Source of the DNA: Paragonimus westermani
Taxonomy: Eukaryota > Platyhelminthes > Trematoda > Plagiorchiida > Troglotrematidae
Length of the DNA stretch: 64,000 nt
Direction of reading: 5' to 3'
Assembly (NCBI GenBank): GCA_008508345.1
Contig: QNGE01000902.1
Coordinates: 136,758 to 200,757, forward strand
Shown here: positions 23,051 to 33,248 of the stretch, piece after piece
Numbering within the stretch: position 1 is the stretch's first letter
Layout: each line of letters begins with the position of its first letter
Translations under genes and position numbers: made by a program
Notes under the pieces: model-generated
The model's input: only the letters and a program-made list of their open reading frames with translations
Databases searched by the model: none
Told to the model about the DNA's origin: nothing

Positions 23051-25227
23051 TGCGAGCTTGGTAGCTCGAATGCTCGTGTGTGGTGTGAACCTATGGGGTC
23101 TGTCCGATGCATTGTTCAATCGATAGTGGATAATGTAAACCTAAAGCGTGGGTTCAGTGTATGAAGATAACACTAAAATTTATTTAGGCTGAATAATGCG
23201 CTTCGTGAGTATTTGATAATTGTCAGCTCCAATCGAAAACGCTTTTGTTAATGACAATAAACTGAAAATAGGTGCCGGCGAGGTGACATGATTTAAAAAC
23301 GAAAACGAACACACTACAGCTGAGATCATCAAAAACACTAATGTGATATTCAGATAGGCTAGACTATCCGGATGATTTTTTGGTGTTTGAGTGAAAGATT
23401 CGACTTTACAAGTCTAAACATTTGAACTGATCTCACATGTAGACCTTTAGTCGCAGCGAACGAGAGGTCCCCGGTGGGCGATTTTTAATAAACGACAGTT
23501 TAGGTCGCTTTGTACCTTTTTGGAGTTTGTTTTGGGTTGCTTCTCCCCACCTCACTGCGCCGGGAAGGTCTAAAACATACGGCAACTGTTTGCCATGCAA
23601 ATTGGTGGTCCGTCAGCAGGTGAGAGACGTGTTGTGTAATGGTGGTGATTGGAGCAACTCATCGCCCGTCATCAAAAAGGGATGCGTTTTGACTATATAA
23701 ACTGCGTCAACAATTATTGGGTGCTCTCCACACCCCATGCACCTAACCTGTAATCTCATTCAAACGATTCATGATTAACCTTTGGTAAGAAGGGTTAATA
23801 CGTGTTGGAACCGAGTAAATTAACTGCGGCCAATCTGTATTGATGTAAAATTGTTACACCATGGCGATGACTGATAGCAAGAAGGATACCGCTGTTTAGT
23901 ACGTATAAACGGGTGTATTGCACCACAGATTTGTTAATCCACTCCCTTCCCAACGAATAACTTTTACTGGATTCTCTGTCAGTATGTTGTGGAATATTTG
24001 ACTAGACAGCAGTTGCTGATGTACTTAACTCTGACTCGTGGTACCGAAGTTGACAATCGATTCTACGACCCCGCTGCTTTCCGATTGCAAAGGTTTGCTT
24101 TCGTCGCTATTTGAATCCCAGGTTTCTTTCTGTTCTGCTGGCTAACCAACTACCTAAAGTTGCTAATTGGAAGTGTCCGGTTGTACTAAGCTGATAAGAA
24201 TTGCCTAATACGCCACACTGCAATAAACCCATATCATCCAGCACATTCATTAAATACACATAAACAAGCCTACTTATGGGTTCTGATCGTAACCAAGTGA
24301 GAGGCCCTCAAGACAATCCCAAATTTTGTCGCTGCCATTTCCCAAACTGTTAACAAGAAGAAACGGTCATTGTAGTGATCAGTGACACCATTTATTTGAA
24401 TTCTAATGGCTAGCACTCTGTGACTGCGTGTTGCTGAATTAACTTCAAAATATTTGCTGTTTGAATCATGTGGGGTGTGTATGTGCTGTACTTGTCAACG
24501 AATCCCCCTGTTACTTACGTGTAATAAATTACATCTGGTTAGAAGAAATTTTTCAGCGTCACTGAAACTTATTTCATCCCCTTCCTACTCTCACTTGTAA
24601 ATTCGACAGTTTCCTGTTGTGGTATCAGGACAGTTTTGACAGCTGTGTTTCAATACAGGCCACTTGTTTCTCTCAGGGCTGCATTACGGCATAATTATCA
24701 AGCAATGTACCCTAGGTTTTGACGGAAGCGATAGACGCACAAAAACATTGAGTTTCTTCCACAAGTGCCTTATTTTTACGCGAACACAAACGTGACTTCC
24801 ACTGTCTACGTGAACCGGGTAGCGCACTGAATTCATCGTTTTCTTAGTCAGGCTAATTGAATCATTTACCTGCATAAACCTCTTCTATCATTGTTTGCGA
24901 TTTTGACACGTTTGTTTTCCTGTCGATCATCCTTAGGTTTCATCACAATGTTTGCAATCAAATGAAATTTCCACATAATAATTGCTCCAGTGAAACTCAG
25001 GTTGCATTCTTGCTGGAGTTTACTTTTCTTGCACTAGTACCTGAATTTCAGTCTCCACGTTTGGTTTTAATCTTATTCACCTCAGCCTCATTTGTTCCTC
25101 AGTTGACCCTAGGGCTGCGATCTTTCTCTTGTGCACATGTTCACTTAACTGACAACCGTACAGCGAAGCTGCATCAAACACTCATTGTTTTATCGTGTCA
25201 TCTGTGGACTGTCAGGTCTTCGTGTAG
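23051..25227. other. no recognisable gene
   Basis: Contains a small hairpin CGAGCT-TGGT-AGCTCG near 23057-23072. No coding region, SINE or retroelement signature recognised. Confidence 0.4.
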
Positions 25228-25305
25228 AAGTGAGGCGGCCAAATGCCTTATCTGAATGCGAAACACTGTGACCGAATGTGCGTGGTGTTCAGTTTGAAGT
25301 AAAAG
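25228..25305 (+). mobile_element. SINE tail fragment
   Basis: CCTTATCTGAATGCGAAACA and GTGTTCAGTTTGAAG match the SINE2 3' tail in plus orientation. The head is missing. Confidence 0.5.
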
Positions 25306-25934
25306 TGGCATATCAAGTGTTCGTACTCGTTCTAACACTTATTAAGATCTTCTGCAGTACGATATTGTCGATTTGTCCTTCCTCCTCCCCCCTGTTCGAT
25401 TGATGTTGTTCTGCTGTTACACTCGATTCATATCTGGCCAGTACTTTTATTACGCCTCCTTATTTTTTTAATCGCATGAATTATAGCTTGACAAGTGTAC
25501 TATGTTGCTTTTGTTTAGAAGTTTTCCACCAAAGAAGTTTTGAAACGTTTCGATTGGTACAAATAACCGAAAGGCATCTTCTCATCTGATGACTGGAATC
25601 TGTTGCACCCTAACTTACTTTGGAATGATGTCTCCTTCGGAACCCCATCTCACTAATGTTAGTTTTTTACGATTAGCATGTGTCAGTTGCTTTCCGCTGC
25701 ATTTAACCGGTTAGAAATTGATGGTCCATTTTATGTACCAGGTACTCCAACACAGACGACTAGCTAACTCATGTGTATCTCATTCCTGATGCATACGCAC
25801 ATGCAAAGCAAGCTGAATCCGGTTGACGAGTGCGCGTGTCCAAAGGGTGTCCACACCAACACGCCACCACGGTCAGCGACTAGTATGAACATGTCTATCC
25901 CACTGACTACTAGCCAATCGTAACCAGCAAACAT
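25306..25934. other. no confirmed feature; may hold a 5' exon
   Basis: A frame opening near 25765 with ATGs at 25789 and 25801 reads NPVDECACPKG and stops at 25923. It is proline/serine-rich like the gene at 25935-27154 but in another frame. I could not find a phase-compatible splice joining the two. Confidence 0.3.
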
Positions 25935-27154
25935 ATGGTACGCGGTCCTCGGTCAGTATACTCGTCCACTATGCATGCTGGCCAGGCCTCGCAACCGGAC
26001 ACCGCAGTCCGTTCATCGCTTCCGTCCCCTAACTTCTGTCTGGCTCCGGTCTTTGGTCGATTAGCCTGTCAACCCATTAGCTTTCCAAGAGAAACGTGCT
26101 TCCAGGCACGTGAGAATCAGCTGCCGTAACTTGCATTGAGACTTGTATTGAGACTCCTCGCACTCATCGCTTATCACATACACTTGTAGCAATGCCTTTT
26201 CTTTGTGCTTCCCGTGTATCTCATAGCGCTCTGGAATCCTCTGGCATCAAACCGCTTCGAGAACCAACTGAAAGCTGCAGACCTACGCCGAACTATTATC
26301 ACCATACCAGTGCTGCACCACGTGCCACATCAAGAACGTATCCAACACCTACTCAGCCGTCGCTACCTTATGAACTGAAGCTCCCACCGACTCCAAGCAG
26401 ACAATATTGGTCACCTCCTAACCCAGAGGATGGTACCTCTGTGCATCGTCTCAGTCAACGGTTACGGATGGAAAGAAAACATTCTGTTTACGTCAACAGT
26501 GCCATATGTCCTCTACCCGAACACCCGTCGGATCACAGTCATACATCCACATCGCGCAAGTCACCAGCTGCATCATGGACACAACTCCTCCCCTATCGAG
26601 TATCCACTGTACCGCAGAATCTGTCGGAACGGCTGAAGAAATCAGAAACTCTGCCTAACGATGTCTGGATTCACACCCAACAATCCTCTAACGCCCCCGA
26701 AGTCCGAACCTTGACCGGTTCTCATTCACATGCAGAAGATTTGGGAATGGTATCCACAAGTGGACCGAGGTCGCCCCCACCTCGTCCCCCCATGAGGACC
26801 ACTTCACAAAAACTTACTCAAGTCAATCATCCAGGATTGCCCGCAAATGCTGAACAGAGCTCTAGAGGCTCCACCGTTGGCAATCACAATCCAGCGTGGT
26901 TATCAGGTTGTCATACACGAGCTGGGAAAGTGGAATATGTGCAAAACACGCGGACTGACAGCAGTCCGGTACTTTGCCGTTATTCGCAGCTTTATTCATT
27001 GCCCTTTAATCCGAAGCTTGTCAATCAAACAGCACACACCACTGTACATCAACAATCAATGACCGGCATTACCGCCGCCTGTCTCGCTGGAAGTGGGGAA
27101 GCGACTTCAGACATATGTGACATGCGTATGGAACGGCTAGATTTGGCAAGTTAA
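25935..27154 (+). CDS. candidate two-exon gene: proline/serine-rich protein of unknown function
   Basis: Exon 1 runs 25935 (ATG, or an earlier splice) to 26109; exon 2 runs 26190-27154, ending TAA. Donor GTGAGA at 26110 and acceptor ATACACTTGTAG ending at 26189 enclose an 80-nt intron and join the frames exactly (codon C+CA). The product would have 379 residues. Exon 2 alone is open for 320 codons, far beyond what chance gives at this base composition. The protein is rich in Pro, Ser, Thr and His, has no membrane segment or signal peptide and looks disordered. Residues 195-200 of the exon-2 frame are PPPRPP (26774-26791), an SH3-ligand-like motif, and residues 64-72 are LPPTPSRQY. No enzyme domain is visible. 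I do not recognise a family. No AATAAA is evident just downstream, so more 3' exons or an atypical signal are possible. Confidence 0.55.
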
Positions 27155-27989
27155 CTTAGTTGAGCAGATACGTGCACACCCTAGCAATTGCCCTGCATAG
27201 TAAAACACCTTTCTCTGTTTTTTCTATCATTCCTTGTGTACAGTCAGGACTTATAACCGGAGACTTGAACATACCCATGCACCCTCATATCTTGTGTATA
27301 TCTCAAGAACGTCTTCGTTGTGAGCAACGTCATAAATTCGGTGCTGGAATGTCCCAAAATTTGTGCAAATCTATCCACTTTTCCTTTTTTCTTAATGTGC
27401 ACATTGCGTGATCCTCTTCTCCTTGATTTCTCGGATTATGGTCATTTTTGTACGTCATCTGTGCAACTTTTTTAATGCAATACTCTGTTTTCTTTTTCTA
27501 CTACCACCACATCCTGGCTGTGTTCCTTCCGACCTACTTCCGTATACATTGTTCAACCTGTTCTACTATAAATGCCTTCTTCACGCTTCACCACGCGTTC
27601 TTGTTCGGCAAAGTACCCACTTATTGCTAAAGTAAGTTAAGTAATTGATGTGTCCATATGTCTTCTCTGAAACTTACAGGGCACGTACTCAACTTTTACA
27701 TGATACATCGTGTCGGGTGGTACAGAGTAGCTTAAGCGAGTGTCCGCCAGTTGATTCACTTTACAGTTAACCTTGAAGCGTCCTCTTCTGTTCCAAACTC
27801 GAATAGAGGTGAACTAGAAACGGTCAGTCAGTAGCTGCAAATCTAGGACCTGCGTAGCTGAAGGCAGACCACATATCAGCTGTCTCCAGCAAATACTTCC
27901 TGCATCTTCACATCGGTTACACTTATCCTTCTATGCATAAGTTCTAGAGTAACATTATTTGATGCACACATTATTTACGTCGTTTTGTT
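27155..27989. other. no recognisable gene
   Basis: Pyrimidine-rich sequence downstream of the candidate gene, with overlapping frames (27160-27411, 27408-27635) lacking motifs. It could be its 3' untranslated region. Confidence 0.35.
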
Positions 27990-28260
27990 TATCTCAAATT
28001 GAACAGCATTCTCACTTCGTGGTGTTATTCATAATCACATAGGCTTTTGGTTGGTCTGTTTCGAAAGTGGACACTAAAATGTAAGCTTACTTGCCGATTG
28101 ATGCTCCTCATTAGTAATACATATCCTCGTTTGGACCGGGGTGTGTACTCTAATCCTAGATTTTTCTGAGGTTAACCTGTTGATTATTACTTCATTGATC
28201 ACACACACTGATCGGGCATAATTGTTTATGGATAATGCCCATTTTGCTTGACCAGCTTTA
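27990..28260 (-). mobile_element. SINE2 copy, decayed
   Basis: Minus-strand match to SINE2: TCAAATTGAACAGCATTCTCAC at the tail side, CTCATTAGTAATACATATCC and TCGTTTGGACCGGGG in the middle. The head region is poorly preserved. Confidence 0.55.
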
Positions 28261-28304
28261 TTGAATACGTATAAATATGAAGGGTACATCTCTGAGTTCA
28301 GTGT

Positions 28305-28425
28305 TTCTTGTGTTCAAACATTGGCTCTAACTGATTGACCTGAAAACAGCCAACGATAGGTCATGAGATGTCTCGTATGGTGATGTTTCGATCACACCTC
28401 GGTTACTTTCACAAAACTAAACTAT
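28305..28425. repeat. dispersed repeat unit, copy 1
   Basis: AACATTGGCT...GAAAACAGCCAA...GTGATGTTTCGATC...TCGGTTACTTTCACAAAACTAAAC aligns in order with 29752-29866. A third partial match starts at about 37972 (TTCGCATCCTATCTGTTACT). The family is unknown. Confidence 0.5.
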
Positions 28426-29117
28426 GCAAGGTATGGTCGAGACAAATATCGATATTGTAGTCTTACTCAAACGCCGTTTGGGTGCATCATTGCAATGCAC
28501 GCGCCACGCTTCTCTAACCGAGTCCCAATGTGAAAATGAGATCAGGGTATGGTTTTGTAGCGCATCTGATGGAGCGCTGTTTTCTTCCGGGCATTTTCTT
28601 TCCTGTCACTGGTTCAAGCTCGGTCCATGTCTAAATTTTTCACAGTTGGTCTTCTTTTAAGTTAAAAGATATTTCAAAATACCTACAGCGTAAATATTGA
28701 AAATACAATTAATCATGCTCTCACATAGGCACTGGTTTGTTCTGTCTGTATGAATGCTGTTGTACCTGGAATTGAACTGTGTACTTGGTTGGGACGGTAT
28801 AATCAGTTGGGTTGTTGTCATTTTGAAACTGAGCCAAGACTCTGGTGCCTAACAGGATACGCATCTGTGTGACTGAATAGGTCGGGTTCGGCCTCCGTGC
28901 CCGATTTTGGGTCATTTGTTTGTTCGCTGATCATTAGGTGTTGCTTGTTTGAAACCATCTTTCACAACAGTTTCGCTCGCTAATCTCGGTACTGTCGTCT
29001 TGCAAGTTGATACCGATTATTCAGAAATGTCCTTTTCACAAACTTCTGTCTGACACTCAACAGTTCTACCGTGTACGTATTTTTCGCTATACGATATGTG
29101 AAACAGTTCTCCTCGAT
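28426..29117. other. no recognisable gene
   Basis: Short frames only (28424-28660 +, 28721-28915 -), no motif and no repeat beyond those listed. Confidence 0.35.
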
Positions 29118-29690
29118 CGCTATATAAGATATATACCTATGTTTCATTTCGTTCGCCCTTTTCAATCATATACACGAGATCAAGTACAAATATTTGGACG
29201 TGTGAGAGCCTACGGGCGAAATTCTCAACAATCAATTACCATTTAGTCACGTGATCGAAAATAATAATGGATACGAATATAAGTGTAGCTGTAAGATAGA
29301 AACAAAGAATGAGGTTAGGAAAAATATCCAGTCTATGTGGCGAGGGGTTCACAATCTCTTTAGGGACACTATATTGGTTTCATGCAAACGCCTCGGGAAC
29401 AGCTAAAGCAAAATTGTTGATAAACGGTAGTTACATAGTTTGGATATTCTTTCTATTCTTATTTTTTTATTCTTCGTCCTTGTTTCCGCTACAATTATGT
29501 CCGTATCCGCTATCATTATTTCTGGTCACGTGAGCGAATGATGATCGATCGCTGAGAATTTTGCCCGTGGGCTCCCACACGTCCAAATGTTTGTACTTGA
29601 TTTCGCTCATATAGTTGAACGAAGCGAACAAAACGATGCCTAGAAATATACCTTATATGATTATCCCTACACTTTTCAAATTCACATTTT
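29118..29690. repeat. long imperfect hairpin (inverted repeat, arms of about 230-270 nt)
   Basis: The left arm, about 29118-29350, is the imperfect reverse complement of the right arm, about 29420-29690. Matching blocks include AAATATTTGGACGTGTGAGA (29187-29206) against the reverse complement of 29585-29604, TATAAGATATATACCTATG against 29641-29660, and AAAATATCCAGTCTATG against 29428-29450. The loop is about 70 nt. The arms have diverged by scattered substitutions and indels. No coding frame lies inside. This could be a foldback/MITE-like element or an old inverted duplication. Confidence 0.7.
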
Positions 29691-29751
29691 TATGCACAAT
29701 CGGTCTGACTATCCAAAACTGCAAATATTTATCATTTTACTATGTTTGAAA

Positions 29752-29866
29752 CATTAGTTTCCATCGCTAAATTTGAAAAAAGCCAATAGTAGCATGTAAG
29801 ATGTTTTGCGCAGTGACATTTCGTTCGCATCTAATCGGTTACTTTGCGAAATTAACATACACTTTA
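29752..29866. repeat. dispersed repeat unit, copy 2
   Basis: See 28305-28425. AACATTAGTTTCCATCGC...GAAAAAAGCCAAT...TCGGTTACTTTGCGAAATTAAC. It lies just outside the hairpin right arm. Confidence 0.5.
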
Positions 29867-30143
29867 TATAGTTGGGGGGAGGGGCAAACAGCTAGGCGAA
29901 ATCAATCAAGTCGTATTTGAAACCATCAGTCAGGTGACCAAAATGGAAGCAGCAGAATGCAACTGATTGATAATTTGATGCAATAAAATAGAATTGTTGT
30001 CAATCAGGGGTTACTAGGAGTCCGAAAAGAAAGAGGTGGTTAAAGATATGTACATATTGAGTGGGAAAGGTCAGATATGGCCGGAAAATCTACAGAAAAC
30101 AAACAAGAGCTGAAATAATGTACAAAAAGTACCAGTTGCATTC

Positions 30144-31198
30144 TTACCAACATAGTGAAAGGCTAGTCACCAACTGTTTCTGGGCGCATAAAGAGGGATT
30201 CAGTCGATGTATTGCGATAGCTTCCGCAATATTGAGAGCCTGCTTCAGCTTGGGTCAAAAGAACACCCTGAAAGCCGTTCTAGGGTCCACTGAGTGGCCG
30301 GTCTGTAGAAGGTGTTTGTGATGGCACCACCGACCCCCGAATTCAAAAGCCATTTCGGTATGTGTTCGTTGATACGTGTGCCGAGCTGCCTCCTGGTTCT
30401 GCCAACGTATCTGCTTCCACAGACACAATCAAACCTGTACACAATATTGGATTGGGCGGAAAGGGTCACCACGTCCTTTCTAGGTGTAGTTGGAGCACGG
30501 GCAGTTTCATTCATGTAGGCCAGTCGGGCGGCGTCGTATGTGCGGTTGAGTGCTGCATCTAAACGTCGTTTAATCAGGGCTGAAACATCACCATCTTTAA
30601 AAGAGAGTTAGATAGGCAGAATTGCAAGGACCAGTAATGGGTGTAACCCGCGTTGATTGTGGAGTGGAGTACTTCTCAATAAACCTTTGGGGATAACCAT
30701 TTTCTATAAGAGTCTCGTGCAGTAACATCAGTTCATTTTCTAGCTCATCCTCCGTCGCAATACGTCGAACTCGGTGAAACAAAGTCCTAACGAGACCACG
30801 TTTTTGAGCAATTTATGTGAAGCTCTTAAAGTGCAGATATTGTGCTGTCCACGTGGACTTGCGGTAGACACCTCTGGAAAGCGACCCATCCTCGCGTCTT
30901 TTCAACAAAACGTCTAGGAATGATATCCTCTCACTTTGTTCAAATTCAAGGGTAAAAGTTAGTTTGTTATGTAAATTATTTAAGAGCTCATGAAAGGCTG
31001 TTACTCGCCAGTGGCCGTCGAATACAGCAAAAATATCGTCTACGTATCGCTTACAAAACAACGTGTTCCGGATTTCAGTGGACACAGAATATTCTAAGTG
31101 ACCCATGAATATGTCAGCTAACACATGTCCTAATGGACTACCCATTGCAACTCCATCTATTTGTCTGTAGTAGGTGCCGCAAAAATACAAAACTGATT
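30144..31198 (-). pseudogene. Penelope-like element: RT palm to GIY-YIG C terminus, few lesions
   Basis: Best preserved PLE of the window. From 31190 down: RQIDGVAMGSPLGHVLADIF (GSPL at 31131-31142), an intact catalytic YVDD at 31035-31046, and SFLDVLLKRREDGSL. Then, past a TAA at 30813-30815, LFHRVRRIATEDELENELM and IENGYPQRFIEKY. After a frameshift near 30590 the GIY-YIG domain follows: NIVYRFDCVCGSRYVGRTRR and RINEHIPKWLL (about 30445-30345). A second frameshift near 30325 and a TGA near 30262 precede the conserved tail TGHSVDPRTAFRVF, then IAEAIAIHRLNPSLCAQKQ, ending in TAA at 30144-30146. The 3' coding end is thus complete. The upstream RT part is not on this strand but inverted at 31199-31515. 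In-frame stop just before 31190. Confidence 0.88.
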
Positions 31199-31515
31199 AT
31201 TTTACCACCGGATGAGGGGTCTGGAGTGGTCTTGTTGAATCGTGCAGACTATATCAACAAGATGCAGTCTATTCTGTCAGATACGTGAAAGTTTGTTGTC
31301 GACTGTGCAGATTGCTGATCGTCAGATCAAACATGCGCTTAAAACCTACATCACAAAGGATTGATCGACCAAACTAATCTTAAAAAGCTGTCTCCCAAAG
31401 GCAGTGTAACCTCAAGAATGTATGGTCTTCCTAAAACACGCAAACCTGAAGTACCTTTACGGTCAATATTATCTATGGCCTGCCATACCACCGGCTTGCC
31501 CAGTGGTTTTGACTA
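31199..31515 (+). pseudogene. Penelope-like element: RT finger region, inverted against its own 3' part
   Basis: The plus strand encodes the RT region that should precede the palm: DEGSGVVLLNRADYINKM (from about 31210), and NLKKLSPKGSVTSRMYGLPK at about 31375-31435. It continues as TRKPEVPLRSILSM and, after a frameshift, PYHRLAQWF (about 31490-31515). Family members have the same order (VVLNK.DY, ..R.YGLPK..KP..PLRPI.S, .Y.LA.WL). It meets the minus-strand palm segment head to head at about 31190-31200. Roughly 100 residues normally lying between these two blocks are missing. Confidence 0.8.
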
Positions 31516-33248
31516 ATCAGATGAGGTTTGCAAAATAGGAGGTTATGAGTGAACAGCGATGATCAGCAGAAACGTTTCAATCGCCGGCCTTCATGATCAG
31601 CACAATCAAATGCCAGCTTAATCCGACACAAACTTGAACTTGCGTGTCCTCAGTAAGCTTGTACGTACCCACATTTGACTCCGCCCACTCTGATTTATTC
31701 TGTGTAGACCAGGAAGAAATAAGAGTTGGAAAGGCTTCAGTGGAGGATTTCATACCGGCGTCAGTCCAGTTTGTTTTGGCCAAAGTTAATCGCCTAGCTT
31801 TTAGATGGTGCATCTCAAACCGGGAACTCCTCCTTTGCCCCGGCCAGATAAATGACGTCGTTATCCACTCCTATTCTTACTGGCGGTCATTCCTAGCACG
31901 ATGTTTTGGGTGCTAACGGATGCTTTCCGGTCAATGTTTTGTCAAGCCCCTTTGAGCCTTGGAATGATAATTTGGATCAGAGTAGACAAGCAAACCGATG
32001 CTCAAGATATTCAGTGCCCCAATTAAGTGTGCTTAACAATGTGGTCAACTTGTAGAGCAAATATATTGAATTGGGAAACAGTGTTGACGTGTTACCGTCA
32101 TTGTCCAGACGAGTAAACCGAAGAAATGGACCGCTGAAGTTGTGAACTTGAAACGATCTACATAAAGTTAGTAACAGCCACTTCAACCATAACATGGCAG
32201 TCGCAGTAAGAAAGTTTACAAAGCTTGGTCTGCGTACTCTCAAGTATTCTCTCAAACAATCACTTTACCTGTTAGCAGTTTCTTACAGTGGCGACTGTTC
32301 TTTGTTATCTTCCTCTTTGACGTTCAACATTTTCAGCTTAAATGTTACGTGTATATTCCAGCGCTTCACTGTGGATCTCGGTAGTCTGGAAAATTCCACG
32401 TTTAATGTATTCACTTTCATATCTGAAAACTGTCTTTTTGCACTCAACAAGATGCATGCCTTTAGCTGACTACTGCAGCGATAGCCCATTCGGTTCATCA
32501 TATTCCTGATTATGCATGTTTGCCTTTCTGGTAGCTGGTGTTTCATGTGTGATTAACTTCCGTAAACGTTTCACCAGCACAAGAACAGATAAAGAGAATA
32601 TCAATGTGGACATTGTGCTCTGATGGGGATGCCAGTTTGAACATGATCAGCGTCAATACTGATTGGTTTTTATCCAGCTAAGGAGATGGGTACACTCGAT
32701 AGTAGTCGGTGCATCAAGAGCGATTGGTAATCAACAGTGAACTAAAGACATGACACTTATTACAGAAGAGGTTCAGACGTAACAGTTGAAATGAGTGAAG
32801 TTAATATCAAATCCAGAAAACGGATCAAGTGAACTCTTATTGAATTGACTGAAAGAGATAGGTGCGGTAAGGTAAACATGAAAATGAATAACAAGGAAAT
32901 CACCTGCGTCGAAATCTCCAAGAGAGCCAGTAGTGTTTATACAAATGCAGAAGTTAGAAGTGATTTGACATATCTATCCTCAATAAACTCGCCTCCTCTT
33001 TGTGAATAATTTGTTGTCCACGTGTTAGTTAGCCAACTCTGTTTGCCATCTCACTCGACGCCTCACTACACCATCCAGTCAGTGCGACCGCCGGTGCAAG
33101 CAGCTTTCTTTGAACCCAGTGCGTTCTAACTCGTAACCACTGAGTTGCTGTCAATGAAAATCTGGGAGGCTTATGTCGATTGCACAAGCGTGTCCACTCA
33201 TGACCTCTACTTTTGGTTCCATCATAACTCAGGCTATTTTCGGTTTCC
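31516..33248. other. no recognisable gene
   Basis: Overlapping frames on both strands (31577-31916, 31977-32255, 32194-32546) lack motifs. It may contain the 3' flank or untranslated region of the minus-strand gene ending at 33249. A short purine-rich stretch at 32760-32960 is unremarkable. Confidence 0.35.
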
